DNA from: Flavobacteriaceae bacterium
Lineage (GTDB): Bacteria; Bacteroidota; Bacteroidia; Flavobacteriales; Flavobacteriaceae
Assembly (NCBI GenBank): GCA_029248185.1
Contig: JAQWJV010000036.1
Coordinates: 1 to 47,206, forward strand
DNA: 47,206 nucleotides
Reading direction: 5' to 3'
The notes under the pieces were generated by a model. The model saw nothing but the letters and a program-made list of their open reading frames with translations. It searched no databases and was not told the DNA's origin. Of this stretch, positions 9,601-18,679 are shown one piece after another (position 1 is the first letter of the stretch; each line of letters starts with the position of its first letter). The translations under genes were made by a program, and so were the position numbers.

Positions 9601-9957
9601 GGTCATCACTGGTTCGAAAATCTAAATGGTAAAGGTTTTATACCCCACACGCTTCCTAAATTGGCGCAACTATCATCTATTAACACCATCGAAGTGGTCG
9701 ATTTCAACAAGGACACTTACCCCGACATCATAGTTCACGGTAATTTGTATGATTTTGAGCCGGAAACCCCCAGAAACGACGCCGGATTGGGACTTTTACT
9801 AATGGGTTCTGTTGGCGGTTTTACACCTGTTCCACCCGCAGATAGCAAACTGTTTCTGCGAAAAAATATCAGGGATTCAGAGGTCATAACCATTGGTGAA
9901 AATCAAATGATCATTTTTTCAGAAAATGATGGAAAATTGAGTTTTGTTCAGTGGTAA
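6679..9957 (+). CDS. Large FG-GAP/VCBS-repeat and ASPIC/UnbV-domain lipoprotein
   Basis: A 1092-residue protein with a lipoprotein signal ending in LFSSC (residues 1-20). It contains many calcium-binding FG-GAP/VCBS blades with the DxNxDGxxD pattern (for example DFNNDGLSD near 75, DYDNDGDLD near 185, DVDGDGDQD near 875). These are grouped into two propeller-like halves, about 65-500 and 640-1090. Between them, at about 505-590, an ASPIC/UnbV-like domain is recognisable from GLGTHVSLYHKDSLIQKKEF...RGYLSSVEP...LHFGLN...IQWPDGKIQ. Proteins of this design are frequent beside susCD in marine Bacteroidota, but the function is not established; surface glycan binding is the usual guess. It starts 113 bases after susD, beyond two hairpins, so expression may be lower than susCD. 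A separate promoter was not found. Confidence 0.88.
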   Translation: MVKKNIFKLIFPLLIILFSSCSNTTKDQEDSVDFTKIDSTLSGIDFANNIQESDSLNYFLFPYIYMGAGVSIGDFNNDGLSDVFFAANMSSNKLYLNQGEMKFLDISEKAGIAGDNRWYTGVSIVDVNQDDYLDIYVSVSGTGNQNNNQLFINNGDLTFTEAANEYGIDDPSNSIQSTFFDYDNDGDLDLFVANYPNIPLSQGNQFYHQKMIENDLENSGHLYRNNGNGNFEDVTEKAKLKRFGLTLGIVSSDINNDGYVDLYLSNDFNVPDYFFINNGDGTYREVVDEATGHTSMFGMGIDTSDINNDGLKDLIQAEMLPKDYKRARINMASMNPKSFQEGVDLGFHYQYMQNSLQLNMGIDENNNPVMSEISRYAGVHATDWSWSTMFLDMNNDGKEDLFVTNGMKRDVNDNDINNKTTATTFRETYNLQISDYPSVPINNFAFLNTGNSKFKDITNKSGFDNPNFSQGMSYGDLDNDGDLDIVINNLDGVANVYRNELNDSGFVRFTFDGPVNNALGLGTHVSLYHKDSLIQKKEFILTRGYLSSVEPVLHFGLNKKLSNKSLSARIQWPDGKIQELKTLEFNQHITVKYAPDQIDNKTITGKSFKSNSIVMSPDFIHQEDLYDDYKLEPLLPYRYSRLGPSLSVADVNGDGLDDFFVGNATGYKGTLYIQQQDQSFVERSGPWLEDYMQEDLGSIFFDFDGDGDQDLYVASGGSTNSDSSDRLYINTSKGYVKSNWSPNGAVSTKAIAISDYNKDGYPDLFVGNRNIPGKYPYSENSYLLDNNGKKNNSLAFTDVTNSKAPDFSTLGMITDAIWLDFDGDGWEDLFLCGEWMPITYFKNERGRLVKTEIDGFENTKGWWNTMKFVDVDGDGDQDLIAGNLGLNHKYKSDSSSRFEVHASDFDENGSMDIVLNYNKDGLQLPLRGRECSSQQIPIIAKRFKTYREFADASLNDIYGKSQLNKAKKYDIDTFGHHWFENLNGKGFIPHTLPKLAQLSSINTIEVVDFNKDTYPDIIVHGNLYDFEPETPRNDAGLGLLLMGSVGGFTPVPPADSKLFLRKNIRDSEVITIGENQMIIFSENDGKLSFVQW

Positions 9958-10065
9958 TTTCAAAGTTAGCGAAGGGTTGTTTTTAAAATCCATTGACCTA
10001 TAATTTATATGAAAAATTGTTTTAAACAGTAAAAAATGATGGCTATAGCATACAATCAATCTGCA

Positions 10066-11850
10066 ATGAAGAATTTTAAACTCACTGTTCTATTATCCTT
10101 TATGACACTATATGCACATGGACAAAAAAAGGATTTGCCAAATGTAATCGTTGTAATTACTGATGATCAAGGCTACGGCGATATAGGAGCTCACGGGAAT
10201 GATGTAATCAAAACACCTGCTCTAGATCAGTTTCATGACAATTCAGTTCGTTTAATGGATTTTCATGTCAGCCCAACCTGTGCCCCCACAAGAGCTGCTC
10301 TATTAACAGGGAAGTATGCCAACCGTACAGGGGTATGGCACACCATTGGAGGAGTATCGATTCTAAGGGAGGATGAAAAAACCTTAGCAGATATACTGAA
10401 AGAAAACGGCTATAAAACTGGGCTTTTTGGCAAATGGCATTTAGGGGATAATTTCCCTTCACGACCTCAGGATAAAGGCTTTGATACAGCAGTTTATCAC
10501 GGTGGTGGGGGTGTTGGACAAACCCCTGATTACTGGGGTAATGACTATTTCGATGACACCTATTTTGTCAATGGAACGCCTACAAAATTCAATGGATATT
10601 GTACTGATGTTTGGTTTGATCAAGCAACAAAGTTTATCGAGGAAAATAAAAAAGAACCTTTTTTCTGTTACATTTCTACCAATGCTCCCCACTCTCCTTT
10701 AAATGTCCCCCAAGAATACTATGATTTGTACAAAGAATTAGACATTCCTGAATTTCAGAAAAGATTTTATGGTATGATAACCAATATTGACGACAACTTT
10801 GGCAGATTGGTAAAGCACCTAAAAAAAAGAAAATTGTATGATAATACGATTCTGATTTTTATGACCGATAATGGTACGGCTTGGGGATACAAAACATACA
10901 ATGGGAAACAATATGGGTTTAATGATTCCATGAGAGGAACCAAAGGCAGTGAATACGAAGGTGGCCACAGGGTTCCATTTTTTATATCCCATCCTGACAG
11001 TAGAATAGATGGTGGGAAAAACGTGGAAGATCTCACGGCTCATATTGATGTCGTCCCGACTGTAGCATCTATTTGTGGTATTGAATTGAACCATTCAAAT
11101 TATGATGGATTAGATTTAAGTTCTTTATTTAGAGGAAACCCAACAGATCTAGATCGAGAGTATATTATTACGGATTCTCAGCGTGTACAAGCACCGATTA
11201 AATGGAGGAAAAGTGCTGTCATGTCAGGTTCTTACCGACTGATCAATGGAAAAGAACTTTATAATATTAAGAATGACCCTAGTCAGAATAATGATATTTC
11301 AATTTCGCATCCAGAAAAGGTTCAAAATTTGAGGGCTCACTATGACCAATGGTGGACGTCCATTTCCTCAAAATTCAATTTATTTCCTGTCATTAAAGTT
11401 GGTTCATCGCATGATAATCCAACGGTCTTAACCTGTCACGACTACCATACAGAAGATTCTAAAAACCCATGGAACCAAAATCTTATTCGTCGCGCTGACA
11501 AGAACCCTGCAAACGGTAGTTTTACCATAGAGTTTGTCGAGAGTGGCAATTATCATATTGAGTTGAGTCGCTGGCCTTTTGAATCTTCATTAGCCATTAA
11601 TTCTGGATTATCGAACGGTAGTCCTTCAACATTGATTAATGAGTCCGTTTCAGATGGAAATCCTAAGGACTTTAAATCTGCCATATTACAAGTGGGTGCA
11701 TGGAAAGAAGAAAAAGCCATACGACCCACAGATAATTCAATAAAATTTACAGGATATTTTACCAAAGGAAAAACCGATTTGATTTCCTCTTTTAAAAAAA
11801 CAGACGATACAATTTGGGGAGCTTATTATATTAGAATTACTCGAATCTAA
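10066..11850 (+). CDS. S1-family sulfatase (formylglycine-dependent), secreted
   Basis: A 594-residue protein from ATG 10066. This start is chosen over ATG 10036 because it gives a clean signal peptide (KNFKLTVLLSFMTLYAHGQ); the longer form adds ten residues with no signal character. The type I sulfatase signature is intact: metal-binding TDDQGYGDIG near the N-terminus, and CAPTR (Cys about 72) with following ALLTGKYANRTG, where the Cys becomes formylglycine. GKWHLGD and TDNGTAWGY supply further active-site residues. The C-terminal 130 residues form an added beta-rich domain. The enzyme removes sulfate esters from carbohydrate, probably in the periplasm. The formylglycine-generating enzyme is not in the window. 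It precedes the GH31 gene by 61 bases and is likely co-transcribed with it. Confidence 0.92.
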   Translation: MKNFKLTVLLSFMTLYAHGQKKDLPNVIVVITDDQGYGDIGAHGNDVIKTPALDQFHDNSVRLMDFHVSPTCAPTRAALLTGKYANRTGVWHTIGGVSILREDEKTLADILKENGYKTGLFGKWHLGDNFPSRPQDKGFDTAVYHGGGGVGQTPDYWGNDYFDDTYFVNGTPTKFNGYCTDVWFDQATKFIEENKKEPFFCYISTNAPHSPLNVPQEYYDLYKELDIPEFQKRFYGMITNIDDNFGRLVKHLKKRKLYDNTILIFMTDNGTAWGYKTYNGKQYGFNDSMRGTKGSEYEGGHRVPFFISHPDSRIDGGKNVEDLTAHIDVVPTVASICGIELNHSNYDGLDLSSLFRGNPTDLDREYIITDSQRVQAPIKWRKSAVMSGSYRLINGKELYNIKNDPSQNNDISISHPEKVQNLRAHYDQWWTSISSKFNLFPVIKVGSSHDNPTVLTCHDYHTEDSKNPWNQNLIRRADKNPANGSFTIEFVESGNYHIELSRWPFESSLAINSGLSNGSPSTLINESVSDGNPKDFKSAILQVGAWKEEKAIRPTDNSIKFTGYFTKGKTDLISSFKKTDDTIWGAYYIRITRI

Positions 11851-11911
11851 TGTCAAGTCGAAATATAATAAGGTTTTAGAAATCATCTATTACTATAATT
11901 AAATTATAAAA

Positions 11912-14065
11912 ATGAAAATAATTAGCAACAATTTTGTGTTATTGATTTTTTTTAGCACAACAATTTTCGCTTTTTCTCAAACACAAGGCACATTAATCTC
12001 AGACATGAACACCTTGAGATGGGAAAAGGTATTGCCAGGTGTTTGGAAAGCCTCTTTTGGAGAATCTGGACTAAACCCATTTGACTATAGTGCCCCATCA
12101 AAAACTAATGCGATTAAAAATCTTGGCGAAGCTCCTTTTCCTTTTGATGTAGATTCCACATTTTATCAGTTAACCAATGAACGAGCAACAATTAGGTTAC
12201 CCCTTTCTAAGACTGAAAGTATTTACGGAATGGGACTCGAATTCAATGGTCTAAACAGAAGAGGTAATGTATATACCCTTAAAGTTGATCATTATGGAGG
12301 AACAATGGGTTATACCCATGCCCCAATCCCATTTTATGTCTCCAGTGAGGGTTATGGTGTTTTAATTAACTCTTCAAAACGCATAAAAATTTATGTCGGT
12401 ACTGCCAACAGAAAGGATGGTAAACAAACAAAGCCAATAGACAGGACAACCAATCCCAGAGATTGGGAGGCACGTCCAGCCGCCGATGCAATAGAAGCTA
12501 GTGTTCAAGGAAGTGGACTGGAAATTTATATTTTTGGTGGAATCACTCCCCTCGAATCCGTCCAACGATACAATCTTTTTTGTGGTGGTGGTATCTTACC
12601 TCCAAAATGGGGTTTGGGCTTTTGGCATAGAACTCCCACAGCCTATTCTGATGAAGATATCTATCAAGAAATTAAAGAATTTGAAGAGAACAGATTTCCT
12701 TTACACGTAATTGGCTTGGAGCCGGGATGGCAAAATTTTGCATACCCCTGTTCATACGATTGGTCCGAAGAACGCTTCCCCAATCCCAAAGAATTTTTGA
12801 GAAATTTGAAAAACCAGGACATAGAGGTTAACCTTTGGGAGAATCCTTATGTAGCTCCAACTTCTTCCTTGGCCGACAAAATAAAGCCCTACGTTGGAAG
12901 TCACACCGTTTGGCATGGAACAGTCCCTGACTATTCTATTCCTGAAGCCCGAAAAATTCTTATGAGTCATCACCAAAAAGAGCATATTGACCTTGGAATT
13001 AGTGGATATAAAATAGATGAAGTTGATGGCTATGACTTTTGGTTGTGGCCCGACCATGCAAGCTTTCCCTCGGGAAATGACCCCGTTGAAATCCGTCAGT
13101 TGTATGGATTGATGATTCAAAAGGAAATAACCGACCATTTCAAGCAGCAAAACAAAAGAACTTATGGCCTCGTTCGTTCGTCATATATTGGTTCGCCCAG
13201 CCAAAATTTTGTGATCTATAGTGACTACTATGGCCACAAGGGCTATGTTACCGCATTATCTAACTCATCTTTAGCAGGAGTTTTGTGGACTCCTGAAATA
13301 CGAGATGCAAAATCTCCCGAAGAATGGGTCCGCAGGTTTCAATCTGTATGCTATTCTCCTATGTTACTTCTGAACGCATGGGCATCAAAAACAAAACCTT
13401 GGGATTTTGAAGGTGTCACAGACATTATTCGAGAAAACGTAGAAACTCGATTAAAGCTGTTGCCCTATTTATATACCGCTTTTTACAATTATAACCAGCA
13501 AGGCATACCCCCTTTTAGAGCAATGGTTTTAGAGAAAGGATACCTTGGTACTGAATCGTTATCTGATGGTGCATTGGACGATGTAAAAAATCCCTACGCC
13601 GAAAAAACCAAACTTGAAGTTACCGATCAATACATGATGGGACCTTCAATTTTAGTTGCTCCTTTTTTCACTGGCCAAACAAAACGTGATGTAATACTTC
13701 CCAAAGGTAACTGGTACGATTTCTATACTGGAGAATTGGTTGGGAATGGCAATACCATTACGGTGGCTGCCAAATTGGAGCAAATCCCCCTATTTGTAAA
13801 AGACGGTGGGATAATACCCATGTTAGCATCGACAGATATTTTTGATGAACAAAACTTGGAAGTTCGACATTATGGTCAAAAACAGAACCACTATTTGCTT
13901 TACAACGACGATGGGGTTTCGTATAATTTTGAAGGTGGAGACTTCAGCCTAATTCAACTCCAGGCATTCCAAGACAAAAATGGAAAACTAAAGGGTAAAG
14001 TAAAAAATTCTAATAGTAAAGACTACAGATACAATAGTATTAATTGGATATGGATGACTTATTAA
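11912..14065 (+). CDS. GH31-family alpha-glycosidase, secreted
   Basis: A 717-residue protein with a signal peptide ending FAFSQ. An N-terminal beta-sandwich (about 25-220, including SIYGMGLEFNGLNRRG) leads into the (beta/alpha)8 barrel starting at GGGILPPKWGLGFWHR. The catalytic nucleophile candidate is Asp369 in GISGYKIDEVDGYD, and an acid/base candidate is Asp465 in LAGVLWTPEIRDAKSPEEW. A C-terminal beta domain follows (DQYMMGPSILVAPFF...LPKGNWYDFYTGE). GH31 includes alpha-glucosidases, alpha-xylosidases, alpha-galactosidases and sulfoquinovosidases. The KIDEVDG variant differs from the classic WxDMNE motif, so the sugar specificity is open. In this locus it would remove an alpha-linked side sugar. 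Confidence 0.88.
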   Translation: MKIISNNFVLLIFFSTTIFAFSQTQGTLISDMNTLRWEKVLPGVWKASFGESGLNPFDYSAPSKTNAIKNLGEAPFPFDVDSTFYQLTNERATIRLPLSKTESIYGMGLEFNGLNRRGNVYTLKVDHYGGTMGYTHAPIPFYVSSEGYGVLINSSKRIKIYVGTANRKDGKQTKPIDRTTNPRDWEARPAADAIEASVQGSGLEIYIFGGITPLESVQRYNLFCGGGILPPKWGLGFWHRTPTAYSDEDIYQEIKEFEENRFPLHVIGLEPGWQNFAYPCSYDWSEERFPNPKEFLRNLKNQDIEVNLWENPYVAPTSSLADKIKPYVGSHTVWHGTVPDYSIPEARKILMSHHQKEHIDLGISGYKIDEVDGYDFWLWPDHASFPSGNDPVEIRQLYGLMIQKEITDHFKQQNKRTYGLVRSSYIGSPSQNFVIYSDYYGHKGYVTALSNSSLAGVLWTPEIRDAKSPEEWVRRFQSVCYSPMLLLNAWASKTKPWDFEGVTDIIRENVETRLKLLPYLYTAFYNYNQQGIPPFRAMVLEKGYLGTESLSDGALDDVKNPYAEKTKLEVTDQYMMGPSILVAPFFTGQTKRDVILPKGNWYDFYTGELVGNGNTITVAAKLEQIPLFVKDGGIIPMLASTDIFDEQNLEVRHYGQKQNHYLLYNDDGVSYNFEGGDFSLIQLQAFQDKNGKLKGKVKNSNSKDYRYNSINWIWMTY

Positions 14066-14253
14066 AACTCTAAAAAACATTTCCTCTCGAGTTGGCTTAA
14101 AAATCACATACCAATGATCCACATTGTAATGATAAAAATACTCAGTAAATGAGTAAAAAGCCCATTGGAGTGGCTCTATTTTTTAAATGTGATAAGTGAC
14201 AAATTTAACACCAACTGAACCCTCCTAAGCCTTAGGAAATATTTTTAACGCAT

Positions 14254-14485
14254 ATGAATTTGAATAAAACAAACCCTGATCTATTTGAGAGAATTATATT
14301 TTTTTGCTTGATCCTAGTATTATGCAGCTATAATGGAAATGCTAAAGAAGCAGACTCATGGAAATGATTTCTGGCAAACTGAATACAACGCCTCGTAGGG
14401 CACTTGGGATATTACATACAATGTGAATCTCGACTCAGAGAAAGATAAAAGACAGAAAACAGAATTTAAATTTACGATAGAATAG
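14254..14485 (+). pseudogene. Decayed secreted-protein gene remnant in the 14.07-14.56 kb gap
   Basis: This is the only gene-like material in the 492-base gap between the GH31 and esterase genes. ATG 14254 opens a 37-codon frame with a hydrophobic signal-like segment (RIIFFCLILVLCSYNGNAKEADSWK) ending at TGA 14365. A different frame, from about 14357 to TAG 14483, continues with a protein-like sequence (NDFWQTEYNAS, stop at 14396, GTWDITYNVNLDSEKDKR), so one frameshift and one nonsense change would explain both pieces. The original function is not recognisable. The rest of the gap, 14066-14253, has only short hairpins (ACTCA/TGAGT near 14141) and a T-run near 14182. Confidence 0.45.
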
Positions 14486-14557
14486 GGATAGATTTTTACA
14501 CTTTGACCTTAGCATAAACAATGCATCAAAAAGTATGTTTACTCAATAAAAGAAAAT

Positions 14558-16438
14558 ATGGGGTTATTAAAAAAAACATTTACTTATGCTATCATGCTCT
14601 TACTTTCAATTTCGTGTCAAAGAAAAGAAAATAGAGAGACCTTAAAACCCATAAATGAACTTGGAGGAGTTCCGCATTCATTTGAATCCTTGTGGTCCAA
14701 TATTGATACACGTAAAGAACCCCTTGATGTAGAAATCATTAAAGAATGGGAAGAAGATGGTGTGGTAATGAAAGTGCTGCGTTACAGAGTTGGCGTTTTC
14801 AGAGGAGTAAAAGCAATGATGGCTGCAATTTATGGTTATCCCAAAAATCAAAATAAAGCACCGGCTTTAGTTCAGATTCACGGAGGTGGCCAATATGCCG
14901 ATTACAGGGCTGTACTGACAAATGGTAAGAGAGGGTATGCTACTATTTCTTTGGCGTGGGCAGGAAGAATTAATGCTCCCGATTATTTTGTTGACAAAAA
15001 AGGAGTTGCACTGTTCTGGAATGATTCCATTAATCATCCCAACTATAAAATCACAACCGACTGGGGAGTTTTGGATGGCTATCATGCTCCGTGCAGGAAT
15101 TTGGAGAATAATTTTAATAGCATAAATCCAAGGTCATGGACTTTTGACTCGGTTCCGTCTCCTCGGAATAATAGCTGGTTTCTTTGTGCACTTGGAGCGC
15201 GACGGGCGATTACTTTTCTGGAAAAGCAAGCAGAAGTAGATCCTAATAAAATAGGAGTATACGGCCATTCTATGGGAGGGAAGTTAACAGTAATGACAGC
15301 AACCGATTCGCGAATAAAAGCCGCGGCTCCTTCCTGTGGCGGAATTAGTAATAATTACTCAGATTATGAATTATACAGACGGACGCTTGCTGATGATGTA
15401 TATTTAGAACAGATTAAATGTCCCATTATTTTTCTAAATCCATCTAACGATTTTCATGGGAAAATTGATGACCTTCTGCCTGCTATAGCTTTAACCAAGA
15501 CCAAAGAATGGAGAATAAGCTCTTCGGCACATTCCGATCATCAGGATTTACCAGAATTTGAAGTAAGTGGTCTTCTTTGGTTCGACCAATATTTAAAAGG
15601 CGAATTTGCATTTCCAAAAACCCCAAAAACAAAGATTGCCCTAAACGATCCAAAAAGAATTCCCATTTACAGCTTAAGCCCTGACGAATCCAGTGAAATT
15701 CAAGAAATTGACATCTATTTCACACAGCAGGGTAGGGAGGGTAAAACAACGGATAGATCTGCAACTAGTCGTTTTTGGCATCATACAAAAGCGATAAAAA
15801 GGGACAAGCAATGGATTGCAGAAATCCCATTCTATTCATTAGAGAAGCCTCTTTCGGTGTTTTCTACCGTAAGATATGCTTTGGACAATTCTGTAAAAGG
15901 GGCTGGTTATTATTACAGGGAATACGAAACCAATTCATTTGTACTTACTTCAAAAATGACTACCATTTCCTCGGAACAATTGCAATCTGCTGATCTCAAA
16001 CCATCCATTAAAAAAAACAACTTGATTGAAGCTTTTGATGAAAATTGGCAAAAGGAATGGTTTACTTATTCTATTGAAGGATGGGGACGAAGGACAAATA
16101 AGCTAAGCTGCGATATATGGAAGGCCTCTCACAGTAACGCAAAAATATACATCGAAATTTTTTCAGGAAAACCGAATAAATTAGTGATTGGGATAGACGA
16201 TTATGCCGTTGAGTTGGAACACAATGGAGATAAATGGCAGAAATACACCCTAACAAGAGATGATTTTAAAGACGCAACCGGAAATAGTATTGAAAGTTGG
16301 GTTTCAGTAAAAGAGCTCAGGATTTTAGAACAAGACAACATAAGCTCTTTGCGAGAGGGGGAAAAAGTTTCAAAAAAACTTGGGCAAAAGTGGAAGGGTG
16401 AAAAACCACTGTTCAGATATTTAAAATGGATGGACTGA
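14558..16438 (+). CDS. Alpha/beta-hydrolase lipoprotein, acetylxylan-esterase-like
   Basis: A 626-residue protein with a lipoprotein signal ending LLSISC (residue 20). The hydrolase fold is clear: an oxyanion region in ALVQIHGGGQYADY, the nucleophile elbow GVYGHSMGGK with Ser about 238, an acid in LNPSNDFHG, and the His in SSSAHSDHQD. This matches the prolyl-oligopeptidase/acetyl-esterase-like group. A C-terminal region of about 230 residues is beta-rich and may be a carbohydrate-binding or accessory domain. In a PUL such proteins usually remove acyl groups (acetyl or other esters) from the glycan before sulfatases and glycosidases act; the substrate here is inferred. It ends only five bases from the converging 16444-18603 gene on the other strand, so the two transcripts probably overlap. 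Confidence 0.75.
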   Translation: MGLLKKTFTYAIMLLLSISCQRKENRETLKPINELGGVPHSFESLWSNIDTRKEPLDVEIIKEWEEDGVVMKVLRYRVGVFRGVKAMMAAIYGYPKNQNKAPALVQIHGGGQYADYRAVLTNGKRGYATISLAWAGRINAPDYFVDKKGVALFWNDSINHPNYKITTDWGVLDGYHAPCRNLENNFNSINPRSWTFDSVPSPRNNSWFLCALGARRAITFLEKQAEVDPNKIGVYGHSMGGKLTVMTATDSRIKAAAPSCGGISNNYSDYELYRRTLADDVYLEQIKCPIIFLNPSNDFHGKIDDLLPAIALTKTKEWRISSSAHSDHQDLPEFEVSGLLWFDQYLKGEFAFPKTPKTKIALNDPKRIPIYSLSPDESSEIQEIDIYFTQQGREGKTTDRSATSRFWHHTKAIKRDKQWIAEIPFYSLEKPLSVFSTVRYALDNSVKGAGYYYREYETNSFVLTSKMTTISSEQLQSADLKPSIKKNNLIEAFDENWQKEWFTYSIEGWGRRTNKLSCDIWKASHSNAKIYIEIFSGKPNKLVIGIDDYAVELEHNGDKWQKYTLTRDDFKDATGNSIESWVSVKELRILEQDNISSLREGEKVSKKLGQKWKGEKPLFRYLKWMD

Positions 16439-16443
16439 GAAAA

Positions 16444-18603
16444 TCAGTTCAAGTTTTTGTCGTAGATAGAGATGTTTCTTGAGCCAGGTGTTTTGTCCTG
16501 TGTTTCAAAACTCTTGAGTTTGGATAAAGCAGCTTCGACTGAATCCTCGGGAGCAAAGCAAACGTTATTTTTACAAATATATATAAGGGTTTCGTTTTCA
16601 GAATAACGGTCTTTTAAAAAGGGTAATTCACTTGGCACGCTGCTTTGCTGAAATAAAATATTGGTAAAATATTCTTTTTGGATTTCTCTAGAAAATTCTC
16701 TCGCTTTTGGACCGATCACAATTATTTCATATCTGGTGTAAGCATACTTTACATAAAGTGAAGCCCAATGGCTATAGTAGCTTATGCCATTTTCAATATC
16801 GGACTGAATTGTTTCTAACATACTTTGAACCCTATTCAGATAATCTTCTCGGCCTAACAGTTGTCCAAGATCAAAAAGAGTATGGGCTATTACCGCATTT
16901 GAAGACGGTATTGTCACATCATTTAAATCAAAAACCTTAGAGAGCAGTGGGTTTTTCATTTTATAGGTAAAGAATGAATTTTCCTTTACTTGGAATTTAT
17001 CTATAATAATGTCAGAAATTTTTTCACTCCAATCTAAATAATATTTTTCCCCCGTAGATTTGTACAACTCCAAAGCTGCTGCGGATAAAAGAGCATAATC
17101 TTCTAAAAACCCAACGACTTTGGGCATATTGTTTTGATAGGTGTGATATAGAATATCATTTTTAAAAAGGTTCTCTACCAAAAAAGAAAAAGTTTTTTCT
17201 GCCTCTGAGAGCCACTTTTCTTCACCAAACGCCTGTGATGCCTTATTGAGCCCCAAAAGGGTAAGAGCATTCCAAGAGGTAATGATTTTGCTGTCAACCA
17301 AGGGAAAATCTCGCTTAGATATAATTTGTTTTATGTTATATTCCCAAAGCTCCTTAAGCTTTTTCCATCTCTTTTCGGTTATTTTTTTGTTGACAGTGAA
17401 TTGACTCTCGGGGTAGATTTTTTTCAAATTATAGAGATCCTCCATAATGGGTTTTTCAAAGTCTATACCATAATAATCTAGGAAAAGTTGAAGATCATCT
17501 TCGGCAATTGTCTCAATCTCATTTTTATTAAAAGTGTAATAACGCCCCTCTCCAGAACTATTATCTGCATCGATTGCAGCAAAAAAGCCCGCATTGTCTG
17601 CTGACATTCTATTTTTTAAAAAAGAAATGGTTTCATATACAATATCTTTATAGATGGGTTTAGGGTTTTCTTTGTAAGCATCTGCAAACGTTCCAATGTT
17701 TTGAGCGTTGTCATACAGCATTTTTTCGAAATGAGGAACATTCCAATAGGGATCGACACTGTAACGAAAAAAACCTCCTTCGAGTGCATCATAAATTCCA
17801 CCACTTGAAATTTTATCTAAAGTTAGATCAAGGTGTTTTTCTAATAATGAATCTTCAGTCGTGGTTTTAAAGACTCTTAAAAAATCCAATTTGACGGGAT
17901 TAATAAATTTTTGATCTTGAATTTCACCTCCGTAATCGAAATCCAGATTTTGTTTCCAATCTTCAACGAGATCGACAAGAAAAGAATTATTAAAAGGCTT
18001 AGTTTCTTCAGGAGGAACAATAATATTAACTGATTGAATGCCCTCAGCAATTTTTTCTGCTAATTCCGAAAGTTGCTTTGAATCACTTTCATAACGCTTT
18101 TGAATTTTTTCTAAAATTCCAATCCATTGCTTTTTGGTATGGTAGGTTCCTGCATAAATTGGCTTCCCATTGGGTAAACATATTGCATTTAATGGCCACC
18201 CACCTCCACCAGTGAGCAATTGAACTGCAGTCATATATACTTTGTCTACATCCGGATTTTCCTCTCGATCAACTTTGATGCTAACAAATTTTTCATTCAT
18301 CAAATCTGCTACACTTTTGTCTTCAAAAGTTTCCTTCTCCATGACATGACACCAATGGCAACTTGAATAACCTATACTTACTATTACTAACTTATTGGTC
18401 CCATTTTCCTCCTGATATAACTTTTCGTCCCAAGGTTGCCAGTTTACAGGATTTTGCGCATGTTGAAGTAGATAAGAACTTGTTTGTGATGCTAAATTAT
18501 TTTGTTTGAGAAGGGATTTTTTGTTGGAGGTACAAGAAATTGATAAGATAAATAAACAACAAGCATAGAGTTGATGACATCGATACAAGTGTTTTTTATT
18601 CAT
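16444..18603 (-). CDS. DUF255 thioredoxin-fold lipoprotein (YyaL/SSP411-like)
   Basis: A 719-residue protein from the start at 18603, chosen because it gives a lipoprotein signal (YACCLFILSISC); a start at 18642 only adds a hydrophilic leader. The N-terminal domain shows the DUF255 hallmark SSYLLQHAQNPVNW, then IGYSSCHWCHVMEKETFED with a CxxC-type pair in a thioredoxin fold, then GGGGWPLNAICLPNGKP. The remainder is an alpha/alpha-barrel-like region (GGIYDALEGGFFRYSVDPYWNVPHFEKMLYDNAQ). This family, including human SPATA20, has no settled biochemical function; a link to sugar epimerase folds is structural only. It is last in the minus-strand group, 76 bases after the hydroxyacid dehydrogenase gene. 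A lipoprotein form inside a sugar locus is unusual and suggests an envelope role. Confidence 0.85.
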   Translation of the reverse strand: MNKKHLYRCHQLYACCLFILSISCTSNKKSLLKQNNLASQTSSYLLQHAQNPVNWQPWDEKLYQEENGTNKLVIVSIGYSSCHWCHVMEKETFEDKSVADLMNEKFVSIKVDREENPDVDKVYMTAVQLLTGGGGWPLNAICLPNGKPIYAGTYHTKKQWIGILEKIQKRYESDSKQLSELAEKIAEGIQSVNIIVPPEETKPFNNSFLVDLVEDWKQNLDFDYGGEIQDQKFINPVKLDFLRVFKTTTEDSLLEKHLDLTLDKISSGGIYDALEGGFFRYSVDPYWNVPHFEKMLYDNAQNIGTFADAYKENPKPIYKDIVYETISFLKNRMSADNAGFFAAIDADNSSGEGRYYTFNKNEIETIAEDDLQLFLDYYGIDFEKPIMEDLYNLKKIYPESQFTVNKKITEKRWKKLKELWEYNIKQIISKRDFPLVDSKIITSWNALTLLGLNKASQAFGEEKWLSEAEKTFSFLVENLFKNDILYHTYQNNMPKVVGFLEDYALLSAAALELYKSTGEKYYLDWSEKISDIIIDKFQVKENSFFTYKMKNPLLSKVFDLNDVTIPSSNAVIAHTLFDLGQLLGREDYLNRVQSMLETIQSDIENGISYYSHWASLYVKYAYTRYEIIVIGPKAREFSREIQKEYFTNILFQQSSVPSELPFLKDRYSENETLIYICKNNVCFAPEDSVEAALSKLKSFETQDKTPGSRNISIYDKNLN

Positions 18604-18679
18604 TGTTTTTCTGTAAAACCTACCATCAAAATAAAGTGGCAATGAAAAGTTTGTCTAAGATAAAAACTTACGGGTGATT

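Noticed and set aside
14100-14190. Terminator after the GH31 gene
   Set aside because: Only short stems (ACTCA/TGAGT, AGCC/GGCT) precede the T-run, too weak to call a terminator.
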